DNA of 8,969 bases from UBA993 sp964436815 (GCA_964436815.1 CAYTER010000069.1:1-8969), one strand, 5' to 3'; shown: positions 1 to 6,116, counted from the first letter of the stretch. Notes: a model not told the origin generated them from the letters alone. A program made the numbers and translations.

Positions 1-40
1 GGGCTGTCATGCTCTGTATAAATATATTATCTAAAATTAA

Positions 41-81
41 AGGCGCCCGTTAAGCTCATGCATTAAGATTAACGGGCGCCT
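41..81 (-). terminator. Intrinsic terminator of the TetR-SCP2-M24 operon
   Basis: A perfect 13-bp GC-rich inverted repeat (AGGCGCCCGTTAA at 41-53, TTAACGGGCGCCT at 69-81) with a 15-nt loop lies 12 bp after the stop codon of the M24 gene. Read on the minus strand, the hairpin is followed by TTTAATTTTA, an interrupted U-tract. This is the expected end of the operon. The symmetrical stem could also act on a plus-strand transcript, but the tract there (TATGGTTGTT) is poor. Confidence 0.85.
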
Positions 82-93
82 ATGGTTGTTCGG

Positions 94-1308
94 CTACTTT
101 ATTTCGATAATTTCCAGCGGATGCTTGGGTAAAAGCTCAATGCCGTCTTTCTTAATCACTATCGGCCCTTCATAGCGAAAGCCAATCTTATCTTCTTCGC
201 AGGCGTACTGCATGGCACAGATTAGCATCTCGTTTTCCTGGTAAACATGGAATGGATCGGTCCAGTAGGGTATAGGACCGTCATGCTTGCCGATCCGCCA
301 CTCATCGCCCATCAATCCGATGCCGTGCTCAAAACCGGGCACCATGTAATCGGCAAAACCGTTGTCATCGGCATAGGCAAGCATCTCAGCCGCCAACCCC
401 GAAGGAGTAATCCCGGCCCGGTAGGTTTGATGCGTTTTCTTGACGATATTTATAAAATTGTTGGCATGCCACCACTGGCGGTCGCTGACCGGTGAAAGCA
501 GGTAATTGACTGAATGATCACCGAGCCCCAGTTTAAACATGGCATGTAAATCAACCATTAGCGGTTCCCCGGCTGCAAGCTTGCGCCTGCCCGGAGGGGT
601 ACAAGCTCCGCCGGTATAGCCGGTACGATAACCACTGGCTATTTCATTGCCACCGGTAAAAGACCATTCCCACTCGCTGCCTTCCTGGCGCATTGCCAAA
701 GCGGCAATCCCGGCTACTTCTGTCTCGGTTAGTTTTTTGAAGCCACCATCGATCAGCGCTTCATAGACCGCCTTATGGCCAGTATCAACCTGGCGGGAAG
801 CTTCCCGGAAACGGTTAATTGTACCTTCATCCTTGATCAAGGATAGCTGGTCAATAATATGGTGAGCATTAACGAAGGTTGCATCAGGCAAGGCTGCTTT
901 AAAAGCTTCGTATTCATACTGCGTCAGATTACCCTCAGGCAAATAATTGGATAAACCGGTTTCATAGCCGATTTTGCCCTTGCCAGCCTTAAGGTCTTCA
1001 ATGATATAATCAGCAATCTGGGTAATCTGATCCTGACCACCCATGGGAGCATAGCCCCTGACATTGTCTTCATCGAGCCAACTATCATCGCCAACCCTGG
1101 CAGCATCAATGACAAACGTAAAAGCTATTGGTAGCCCTTCACGGGGAATAACTACATAGCTGCGCCAGGGGCAGAAGGCATCAAGGGTCCAGGAAAGAGT
1201 TCGCAGCCTTGAGCCTAAATAAGCATCTAAGCCTTCCCTGGCCATTTCGGCCTGGATGTTTTTAATCCGGGCTGGAAAATCAATATAATAAGGATCGCTG
1301 TTAGTCAT
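94..1308 (-). CDS. M24 family protein (aminopeptidase P/creatinase-like), metal site incomplete
   Basis: 404 aa, cytoplasmic (no signal peptide). It has the two-domain layout of aminopeptidase P/creatinase proteins: an N-terminal creatinase_N-type domain (about 1-155) and a C-terminal pita-bread M24 domain (about 165-395). Family metal ligands are Asp, Asp, His, Glu, Glu. Here D253 (MVDLHA), D264 (GLGDHS, 11 residues later as usual), H328 (FEHGIGL) and E380 (FRYEGP) are recognisable. The first Glu, normally in an ENMVxxxEPG motif, is replaced: the stretch reads ENEMLICAMQYA, placing Met366 or a neighbour at that position. The upstream substrate-binding His of the GxNxxxxH motif is not evident either (TGGNEIASGYRTGY). 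It may therefore be a diverged peptidase, a creatinase-like hydrolase or a non-catalytic relative. The start ATG has a strong GGGGAGG ribosome site 7-13 bp upstream. It is the last gene of a TetR-SCP2-M24 operon, 16 bp after the SCP2 gene. Confidence 0.85.
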   Translation of the reverse strand: MTNSDPYYIDFPARIKNIQAEMAREGLDAYLGSRLRTLSWTLDAFCPWRSYVVIPREGLPIAFTFVIDAARVGDDSWLDEDNVRGYAPMGGQDQITQIADYIIEDLKAGKGKIGYETGLSNYLPEGNLTQYEYEAFKAALPDATFVNAHHIIDQLSLIKDEGTINRFREASRQVDTGHKAVYEALIDGGFKKLTETEVAGIAALAMRQEGSEWEWSFTGGNEIASGYRTGYTGGACTPPGRRKLAAGEPLMVDLHAMFKLGLGDHSVNYLLSPVSDRQWWHANNFINIVKKTHQTYRAGITPSGLAAEMLAYADDNGFADYMVPGFEHGIGLMGDEWRIGKHDGPIPYWTDPFHVYQENEMLICAMQYACEEDKIGFRYEGPIVIKKDGIELLPKHPLEIIEIK

Positions 1309-1324
1309 TGGTCAAACCTCCCCT

Positions 1325-1726
1325 TTAAAATTCTGCCTCTACTTTGGCGATAACTTTATTCAGGCGATCAGCAATCGATGCCAACTTTAGCGCTTTGACC
1401 ATATTGCCTTTTAATTTCAACTTGCCGCTCATCAAGCCAACCTGGGCATTCATCTCTGCCCTCGAGATTTTCGCAAAAACTTCATAATCGCCGGTAATTT
1501 TAAATTCAGCTTCCGGCGGCTGACCTACATCAACCAGGAAACGGTCCAGCTTGCCATCTTCAAAACCAAAATACATATAGCGTTCCTTTCCGTCCGGGCA
1601 ATTTATATAGATGTTGGACATCGATGAAGTGATATGGTTCATTTTCTCCGGGGTCAGCTCACTTCTAAGCAGCTTTTCTACCTGTTCTTTCCATTCAGGG
1701 CTCAGGTAACGCGGTTTACCGGACAT
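1325..1726 (-). CDS. SCP2 sterol/lipid-transfer domain protein
   Basis: 133 aa, soluble, a stand-alone SCP2-type fold. The C-terminal half carries the family hallmark: a short alternating strand (SGKLKLKGNM, 100-109) followed by a helix (VKALKLASIADRLNKVI, 110-126). The middle part (YMYFGFEDGKLDRFLVDVG) gives the beta sheet, ending in the PEAEFKITGDYEVFAKI segment typical of these proteins. The family binds or presents hydrophobic ligands such as sterols, fatty acids and acyl chains. The bacterial ligand cannot be told from sequence. The start ATG follows GGAGGTG with good spacing. The gene lies 19 bp after the TetR gene and 16 bp before the M24 gene, so all three are almost certainly one transcript. 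A role in carrying the lipid-like ligand sensed by the TetR protein is inference. Confidence 0.85.
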   Translation of the reverse strand: MSGKPRYLSPEWKEQVEKLLRSELTPEKMNHITSSMSNIYINCPDGKERYMYFGFEDGKLDRFLVDVGQPPEAEFKITGDYEVFAKISRAEMNAQVGLMSGKLKLKGNMVKALKLASIADRLNKVIAKVEAEF

Positions 1727-1745
1727 TTAAACACCTCCAGATGAG

Positions 1746-2330
1746 TTAGGCTCTTCCTTGACGGAGCAGGCCATATAAAACCAGGTCAACAGCATTTTTG
1801 AAGAGTTTTTCAGTCGCCTCCCGATCTGACACTACGTAAGTGTCGATAATGAACATTTTGTAGATGGAGAAAAGCAACCAGGTTGCGCTTTCAAGATCAA
1901 GCGGCCTGAATACCCCGCTCTTAATTCCCTGATCAAGAACGGCGCGCAGCATGTTTCTTGAGTTCTCATTGATGGCAAAAAATGGGTCATCTTTAGGAAA
2001 CATGGGGAAAATTTCAGGGTCATTGATTAAGATCTTTCGCAAATCATGATCTGCTGCCAGGTAGTTAAAGGCTTTAAAACTGAGAGCCATAAACTTTTCT
2101 TCGGGAGTAGCGGCTTCCTCAACCGCCTCCAGAACTCTAACCTGCCAGTTGGTCAGGGCCTGGGCAACAGCCTTCTGATATAGATCTTTTTTATTGCGGG
2201 CATAGCTGTAAAGAGCCCCTTTCGTAAGCCCCAGTTCACGGGCAATCTCTTCCATAGTTGTTTTCTTGTATCCATAGCGGGCAAAACATTTTAAAGAGGC
2301 AGTTAAGACTTCCGGCAGGCGTTCTGTCAT
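1746..2330 (-). CDS. TetR/AcrR family transcriptional regulator
   Basis: 194 aa. The N-terminal TetR_N domain (about 5-52) has the classic pattern: LTASLKCFARYGYKKTTMEE, then the recognition helix region LGLTKGALYSYARNKKDL. Residues 55-190 are the helical ligand-binding and dimerisation domain, which is poorly conserved, so the inducer cannot be predicted. It is the first gene of the operon with the SCP2 and M24 genes. Its promoter carries a perfect palindrome over the transcription start (2357-2383), which strongly suggests autorepression of the whole operon. Because an SCP2 lipid-binding protein is co-transcribed, a fatty-acid, acyl-CoA or other hydrophobic inducer is a reasonable guess only. 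The ATG follows AAAGGA at about 10 bp, an acceptable but weaker site than those of the next two genes. Confidence 0.92.
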   Translation of the reverse strand: MTERLPEVLTASLKCFARYGYKKTTMEEIARELGLTKGALYSYARNKKDLYQKAVAQALTNWQVRVLEAVEEAATPEEKFMALSFKAFNYLAADHDLRKILINDPEIFPMFPKDDPFFAINENSRNMLRAVLDQGIKSGVFRPLDLESATWLLFSIYKMFIIDTYVVSDREATEKLFKNAVDLVLYGLLRQGRA

Positions 2331-2356
2331 TAGCAGGAATTCCTTTATCCCAAACT

Positions 2357-2383
2357 ATTGAACAAATTGTTTATTTGTTCAAT
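2357..2383. promoter_or_regulatory. TetR-type operator palindrome
   Basis: A perfect inverted repeat with 11-bp arms, ATTGAACAAAT (2357-2367) and ATTTGTTCAAT (2373-2383), separated by TGTTT. It sits directly over the predicted transcription start and just downstream of the -10 of the TetR operon, the usual position for an autorepressor site. There is no U-tract or GC-rich stem, so it is not a terminator. Assignment to this TetR protein rests on position and symmetry. Confidence 0.8.
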
Positions 2384-2386
2384 TAT

Positions 2387-2415
2387 AAAATAAGCTAAAC
2401 CAGAAGACTTGTCAA
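2387..2415 (-). promoter_or_regulatory. Promoter of the TetR-SCP2-M24 operon
   Basis: Read on the minus strand there is a consensus -35 TTGACA (2410-2415), a 17-bp spacer and a -10 TATTTT (2387-2392). An overlapping TATAAT (2382-2387) would need a 22-bp spacer and is less likely to be the working -10. The predicted start is near 2380, about 50 bp before the TetR start codon and inside the palindrome at 2357-2383. Confidence 0.75.
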
Positions 2416-2424
2416 CCTGATTAA

Positions 2425-2452
2425 TTGTTGCGGTGATTATTTGTTGCGGTGA
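2425..2452. repeat. Tandem 12-bp direct repeat upstream of the TetR promoter
   Basis: TTGTTGCGGTGA occurs at 2425-2436 and again at 2441-2452, a 16-bp period, starting 10 bp upstream of the -35 box. Part of it (TGTTGCGGT) appears a third time at 2632-2640, inside the inverted-repeat-bounded unit. The repeat pair is flanked by GATTAA (2419-2424) and TTAATC (2462-2467). It could be an activator site or a by-product of local duplication; nothing decides between these. Confidence 0.5.
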
Positions 2453-2499
2453 GCTTGATAGTTAATCTTTAGGGCTTATCTTGCTTCTGTGGTTTGTAC

Positions 2500-2833
2500 A
2501 TAATAAAACCAGGTCCCAACAGACCTGCGGTTAACCCTCAGAACTTCTCTTCAGCCCGGACATCGACGGCTGTTTTCACTCGCCCCTACAGACGTTTTCT
2601 TCAGCCTCCGAACGGTTTCTGATAAGCCCTGTGTTGCGGTTTACCGACGCTTCCCAGTTCAGTTCCGGTTTTACCCTTTACTTCGCCTTTCCACTCCGGT
2701 CACTTGCAACTGCTCGGTTCGACTGGATACCTCCGTCATCCAATCAAGGCTTGCGCCTCTTTCTTCTTCCGGTCTTTTCCCTTCGAACTGAACCTGGTTT
2801 GCCTAACTGTCTCTCAGAACCTGGTTTAATTAT
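2500..2833. repeat. 334-bp inverted-repeat-bounded noncoding unit (possible MITE or structured RNA)
   Basis: The unit is bounded by imperfect 15-bp inverted repeats: ATAATAAAACCAGGT (2500-2514) and ACCTGGTTTAATTAT (2819-2833), which match at 14 of 15 positions when one is reverse-complemented. ATAATA occurs at both outer edges (2500-2505 and 2832-2837), so a target duplication overlapping the repeats is possible. Near the right end GAACCTGGTTT is repeated (2790-2800 and 2817-2827, 27-bp period). Just inside the left end is a short hairpin, CAGGTC/GACCTG (2510-2515, 2522-2527). The interior is pyrimidine-rich on the plus strand and unlike the neighbouring genes in composition. Several small stems are possible, for example AGGC-TTGC-GCCT around 2750. 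No credible protein is encoded. I cannot name a family; a MITE, an IS remnant or a transcribed structured RNA are the candidates. Confidence 0.5.
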
Positions 2834-2907
2834 AATAGCATATGGATCAATTTTTTACAAGAGGTTTTTTTATGGATTTAATTTCCAGACAGTACTGAAA
2901 CCCCTTG

Positions 2908-3459
2908 CTAGACCCTCAGCGAACCACGAAATCCTCTGGAAGAATAGTAAGAACCTGCACTGTTGTGATAAACGAAAACCTGGCCGTAGCGGAAATCTGC
3001 AAAAATAGCTCCGCCTAATTTCCTGATATCAGCAGGTGTTTTGATCCAGCTCGAAGTTTTAGTGTCGAACTTATCTAGTTTCTGCAGGAACCTGTATTTT
3101 TCTTCATTTAAAAGTTTGATACCCATGGCCTCAGCGACATCAAGAACACTGTTTTCCGGCTTGTTTTCTTTCCTCGCCTCGAGAGCTTCACGATCATAAC
3201 AAAGGTTCCTGCGCCCTGAAGGGCTTTCTTTCGAACAGTCATAAAAAATAAATTCGCCAGCATTCTTATCCAGACCAACAACATCCGGTTCACCGCCGGT
3301 CCTTTCCATTTCACTTAGTGACCACAGCTTCCCCGGGTTGGATTGCAGCTTTGCCTCAACTTCATTCCATTTTAGATCCGGGTGACGAAGCATATTGGCT
3401 TCAAACCGGCTTTTCAACACCCCGAACAATACTTTTTGTTTTTCTGCTGATATTTCCAT
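2908..3459 (-). CDS. DUF4256 domain-containing protein
   Basis: 183 aa, soluble, apparently full length. I recognise the DUF4256 pattern throughout: WSLSEMERTGGEPDVVG (46-62), GEFIFYDCSKESPSGRRNLCYDREALE (68-94), KPENSVLDVAEAMGIKLL (100-117), FDTKTSSWIKTPADIRKLGG (131-150) and the C-terminal VFVYHNSAGSYYSSRGFRGSLRV. The function of the family is unknown. The conserved charged and aromatic segments would fit an enzyme, but no catalytic motif can be named. The start ATG follows AAGGAGAA at good distance. It is transcribed alone; no convincing promoter or terminator was found around it. The next element downstream is the inverted-repeat-bounded unit, 74 bp away. Confidence 0.88.
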   Translation of the reverse strand: MEISAEKQKVLFGVLKSRFEANMLRHPDLKWNEVEAKLQSNPGKLWSLSEMERTGGEPDVVGLDKNAGEFIFYDCSKESPSGRRNLCYDREALEARKENKPENSVLDVAEAMGIKLLNEEKYRFLQKLDKFDTKTSSWIKTPADIRKLGGAIFADFRYGQVFVYHNSAGSYYSSRGFRGSLRV

Positions 3460-3636
3460 TTACTTCTCCTTATACGAAATATATATTTAAAGGATTATTT
3501 TTAACTGCCTGGCACGCATCACAAACTATCCTTTCAAATAGCTTTGCGCATTCAACTGCTTGTACCGGCTATTCATTCAATGTTCCTCATCAATAAACCT
3601 TTTATTAATAAAGATCTTTTAACGTGTAAAATATAC

Positions 3637-3665
3637 TTGACATTATGTAAATTAAATATTACTAT
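3637..3665 (+). promoter_or_regulatory. Promoter of the membrane protein-XRE operon
   Basis: Consensus -35 TTGACA (3637-3642), 17-bp spacer, -10 TACTAT (3660-3665), predicted start near 3672 and about 33 bp ahead of the start codon. Two TATGTA hexamers lie at 3644-3649 and 3665-3670, exactly 21 bp (two helical turns) apart, one in the spacer and one over the -10. They are a plausible site for the XRE regulator encoded in the same operon. Confidence 0.65.
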
Positions 3666-3704
3666 ATGTACTAAAGATATGACTTTCGAAAGGATGTGTT
3701 GTTG

Positions 3705-4202
3705 ATGGCTTATCAAATTAAACGAACAGTTACCAGCATCATTACAGGTGTGATAGTTTTAGCGGTTTACCTCTTTTATGTTCTTGGTCGCTATCATTCC
3801 GGTCTCCTGGCCCCGGATGATCTAAAAGCCTGGGCGCAGATAATGCTTATCTTCATCGGGGTCGGTATCGCTGTAGCTATAGTAATCCAGATTATTTTCC
3901 ATATTCTGCTTTCAATCGGTATCGCTATAACGGAAAATATTAAAAATGGCAGTTGTGACGATCAGGAAATCGAAAAGAAAATCCAGCTTGAAATGGTTGA
4001 AGATGAAATGGATAAACTGATTGAGCTTAAATCACTTAGAATTGGCTTCATCATTGCCGGGATAGGCTTTGTTGCGTCTCTGCTGGCTTTGGTGCTGAGT
4101 TACCCACCAATGATTATGCTTAACATACTCTTTATTTCATTTAGCGCCGGCAGCATACTGGAAGGTTTTGCCCAGCTTTATTATTACAAAAGAGGAATAT
4201 GA
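3705..4202 (+). CDS. Four-helix membrane protein paired with an XRE regulator
   Basis: 165 aa from the ATG at 3705. An in-frame GTG lies at 3696 but is only 1 bp from the AAAGGA ribosome site (3689-3694), so the ATG at 10-bp spacing is preferred. Four hydrophobic segments are visible: about 8-28, 43-76, 113-132 and 136-160. Between helices 2 and 3 is a charged cytoplasmic loop (80-110, rich in Glu, Asp and Lys, including QEIEKKIQLEMVEDEMDKL) likely to form a helix or coiled coil. The stop codon is followed after 1 bp by the XRE start codon, so the two are translationally linked. Such membrane protein/small XRE pairs are common in Firmicutes, with the HTH protein controlling the pair; the role of the membrane partner is generally unknown. 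I do not assign a function. Confidence 0.8.
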   Translation: MAYQIKRTVTSIITGVIVLAVYLFYVLGRYHSGLLAPDDLKAWAQIMLIFIGVGIAVAIVIQIIFHILLSIGIAITENIKNGSCDDQEIEKKIQLEMVEDEMDKLIELKSLRIGFIIAGIGFVASLLALVLSYPPMIMLNILFISFSAGSILEGFAQLYYYKRGI

Positions 4203-4203
4203 T

Positions 4204-4437
4204 ATGGCCTTGAAAATTGAGATCACCAATAAAATACGAACGCTAAGGTTCTTTGCCGGGGAGATGACCCAGCAACAGCTGGCTGAAAAGGCAGGCGTTT
4301 CACGCCAGACAATCATTTCAATCGAAGCGGGAAAATACTCCCCGTCTCTGGACCTGGCCTTTCGCATCGCCCATGCCTTCGGCGTGCCGATTGGTGAAGT
4401 GTTCAGCTACGAGGTTAAAGACCAAGGTGTTTCGTGA
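4204..4437 (+). CDS. Small XRE-family (HTH_3) transcriptional regulator
   Basis: 77 aa, essentially a single helix-turn-helix domain of the Cro/CI type. The core is MTQQQLAEKAGVSRQTIISIEAGKY (21-45) followed by SPSLDLAFRIAHAFGVPIGEVF (46-67), the standard five-helix fold. There is no extra sensory domain. The start ATG overlaps the end of the membrane protein gene by a 1-bp gap and uses AGAGGA within that gene's last codons, 7 bp upstream. It likely regulates its own operon promoter at 3637-3665. The gene is convergent with the membrane protein gene on the minus strand, 63 bp away, with no convincing terminator between them. Confidence 0.92.
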   Translation: MALKIEITNKIRTLRFFAGEMTQQQLAEKAGVSRQTIISIEAGKYSPSLDLAFRIAHAFGVPIGEVFSYEVKDQGVS

Positions 4438-4500
4438 GCCGCTGAAATCCGATTTACTATATCAGGTGAATCTTCTTGATTAGCAACTAGTGAGAGCACT

Positions 4501-4977
4501 TCACTGATCTTTCTTTGATGCACCGGCAATGACCGCTCCTGCAAAAGCGATCGGAACCGTAAGTGCAAGAATATGATAAGGCAATAACGGGAAAACTTGT
4601 TCAATCCAGCTGATAAAAGGCAGCATCACTGGCAGCAAAATATAACCATAGCCAATTGTGTTGTATGGTACTTTCCACAGGTAGAGTACCGCAGCAAGGA
4701 TAGTGAGCAGCAGAGGTAATGCTCCTATCAGACTAAAGAAATATCCTTCTCGCCTGGATTTCATTATTACAGAAGAAAGTCGGGCAAAGAGATAGATATA
4801 AAAACCGGTCATTATTATTCCGGCAGCGATAGATACCGGAGCTCCCGCTTCTGAAGAAATATAAGTCTGTGCCAACGCGCCGAGCGATAAGGAAAGCGCT
4901 CCTGCCGCCGCAAGCGCAAGATGCAGGGCCCAGAACTTTAAGAGTCGAGTAAACAAGTTTTTCCGATTAACTTCCAT
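4501..4977 (-). CDS. Small polytopic membrane protein downstream of the CDF exporter
   Basis: 158 aa from the ATG at 4977. The in-frame GTG at 4986 and ATG at 4983 fall inside the ribosome binding sequence GAGGTGAT (4982-4989), so the 4977 start with 8-bp spacing is preferred. Four or five hydrophobic segments are visible (about 14-36, 49-66, 81-102, 109-125 and 134-152), with a positively charged first cytoplasmic tail and the loop KSRREG (73-78). There is no signal peptide and no recognisable domain. It follows the CDF gene by 15 bp and is probably co-transcribed from the NiCo riboswitch-controlled promoter. That suggests a link to metal stress or envelope homeostasis, by context only. Confidence 0.75.
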   Translation of the reverse strand: MEVNRKNLFTRLLKFWALHLALAAAGALSLSLGALAQTYISSEAGAPVSIAAGIIMTGFYIYLFARLSSVIMKSRREGYFFSLIGALPLLLTILAAVLYLWKVPYNTIGYGYILLPVMLPFISWIEQVFPLLPYHILALTVPIAFAGAVIAGASKKDQ

Positions 4978-4992
4978 CTGCATCACCTCAGT

Positions 4993-5898
4993 TTATTGAT
5001 TCTTTTGGCTTTGGGGATTGACATGAACCAGTACTTCCTCGACATGCAAAATATTATTTTTTAATGTTTTTTTTAGTAAGCTGGCTATCTCATGTCCCTC
5101 ACTGACATTTTTGTTTGGATCTACCTGAACCGCCATATCAATATGGATTTCAGAACCTATAGTTCTGCCCCGCACCCATGATATACCCCTCACGCCTGAA
5201 ACTTGTTTCGCAAGTTCAGTGATCTCTGCTATAGCCTCTTCGCCGATCGAGGCATCCATAAGGTTACCGATCGCTTTGATTATTATTTCCACGGCAATTT
5301 TAAAAATTAATAAGGCAACAATCGCTCCGGCCAAAGGATCTAAATATTTTAGCCACCCGATGCTATAGCGGGTGCCAATGATGCTTCCTAAAATTCCAAT
5401 AAAGACACCCACGGATGAATAAGCATCTGAACGGTGATCCCAGGCATTGGCAACCATTGCTTCGCTGTTGATAGCTTTTCCTGTCTGGTAGGTAATTCTG
5501 AACATTATTTCTTTAATAACGATCGAGCCCACCGCCGCCACCAGAGCAATGATTGAAGGCGCGCTGATATCATTTTCAAGAATGGTAATTATGATATCAC
5601 GCAAAATCAAACCGGCCGCTGCCAGCAGGGAAATGCCTACAAAAGCGGAAGCCATTGGTTCAATCTTACCGTGACCATATGGATGATTGCTGTCCGCCGG
5701 TTTGCGGGATATCTTAAGACTGATAAAAACTACAATAGTAGCCAGAGTATCAGAGGCAGAATGGAAAGCATCGGCGATCATCGCTTTGCTGCCACCAAAA
5801 AAGCCAGCCAAACCCTTAAGGATACTTAAAATCAAATTCCCAACAACACAGTAGAAAGTTATCGATTCGCCTTTTTGGTATTTATGTTGAGTCATCAT
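4993..5898 (-). CDS. Cation diffusion facilitator (CDF) family metal exporter, likely Co2+/Ni2+
   Basis: 301 aa, inner membrane. It has the CDF layout of six transmembrane helices (about 12-210) followed by a cytoplasmic ferredoxin-like domain (about 215-295, EIHIDMAVQVDPNKNVSEGHEIA). The transport-site motifs are present: AFHSASD (H46, D50) in helix 2 and NAWDHRSDAYSS (D154, D158, with H155) in helix 5. The conserved NHPYGHGKIEP (71-81) lies in the loop after helix 2. These proteins export divalent metals in exchange for protons, usually as dimers. The upstream NiCo riboswitch makes Co2+ and Ni2+ the best candidate substrates, since motifs alone do not fix specificity. The start ATG is doubled (5898 and 5895); AAGGAG stands 6 bp before the first. 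Probably co-transcribed with the 158-aa membrane protein gene. Confidence 0.93.
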   Translation of the reverse strand: MMTQHKYQKGESITFYCVVGNLILSILKGLAGFFGGSKAMIADAFHSASDTLATIVVFISLKISRKPADSNHPYGHGKIEPMASAFVGISLLAAAGLILRDIIITILENDISAPSIIALVAAVGSIVIKEIMFRITYQTGKAINSEAMVANAWDHRSDAYSSVGVFIGILGSIIGTRYSIGWLKYLDPLAGAIVALLIFKIAVEIIIKAIGNLMDASIGEEAIAEITELAKQVSGVRGISWVRGRTIGSEIHIDMAVQVDPNKNVSEGHEIASLLKKTLKNNILHVEEVLVHVNPQSQKNQ

Positions 5899-5926
5899 TA
5901 ATACTCCTTACCATTCATATCAATAT

Positions 5927-5964
5927 AAAAAACCCGTAAGACTATATATAAAAAGTCCCACAGG
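5927..5964 (-). terminator. Riboswitch-controlled intrinsic terminator before the CDF gene
   Basis: On the minus strand CCUGUGGGACU (5954-5964) pairs with AGUCUUACGGG (5933-5943) to give an 11-bp stem with three G-U wobbles, followed directly by six U residues (5927-5932). The 5' arm CCUGUGGGAC is also the last strand of the NiCo aptamer, so folded aptamer and terminator exclude each other. Metal binding should hold that strand in the aptamer and let transcription continue into the exporter gene. Confidence 0.85.
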
Positions 5965-6030
5965 TTTGTCAGTTACCTGCTGCCTGAAAGGCCCGACTGC
6001 AGCGGAAATATCCGCCCGCCTGTTCTACCT
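5950..6030 (-). promoter_or_regulatory. NiCo (czcD) riboswitch aptamer
   Basis: The minus strand shows the NiCo signature in order: AACAGGCGGGC; a hairpin GCGGA-UAUU-UCCGC; GCAGUCGGGC; a short hairpin GCCU-UUC-AGGC; then GCAGCAGGU, a loop (AACUGACAA) and ACCUGUGGGAC. This matches the published Clostridial/Erysipelotrichaceae NiCo aptamers, which have GCAGGC, GCAGCCGGGC, GGCAACAGAU and AUCUGUGGGAC at the same places. The outer P1 helix is weak here (AGGUAG with CUUUUU). The class binds Co2+ and Ni2+ cooperatively and activates efflux genes, and it stands directly before a CDF exporter gene. The overlap with the terminator at 5927-5964 predicts an ON switch. Confidence 0.92.
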
Positions 6031-6046
6031 CCAGTATATTTTCCTA

Positions 6047-6076
6047 ATTATATTTTAATCCATCAAGCGCTGTCAA
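6047..6076 (-). promoter_or_regulatory. Promoter of the NiCo riboswitch-CDF operon
   Basis: On the minus strand TTGACA (6071-6076), an 18-bp spacer and TATAAT (6047-6052), both matching consensus fully. The predicted start is near 6040, about 10 nt before the aptamer. It is divergent from the mgtE promoter at 6117-6145. Confidence 0.8.
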
Positions 6077-6116
6077 TCAATCAATGTTCAAAAATAAAAC
6101 TACGATTAAAAATTCA

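Noticed and set aside
247..495. 82-aa plus-strand frame inside the M24 gene
   Set aside because: Antisense shadow of a well-supported gene, with no ribosome site or domain.
2631..3008. 125-aa plus-strand reading frame
   Set aside because: It runs through the inverted-repeat-bounded unit and into the antisense of the DUF4256 gene, has low-complexity Phe/Leu/Ser/Pro composition, no ribosome site and no recognisable domain.
3318..3596. 92-aa plus-strand frame overlapping the DUF4256 start
   Set aside because: Antisense to a recognised DUF4256 coding sequence, and no family resemblance.
4438..4500. Bidirectional terminator between the XRE and convergent membrane protein genes
   Set aside because: Only short imperfect stems (for example AGTGA/TCACT, 5 bp) and no U-tract were found.
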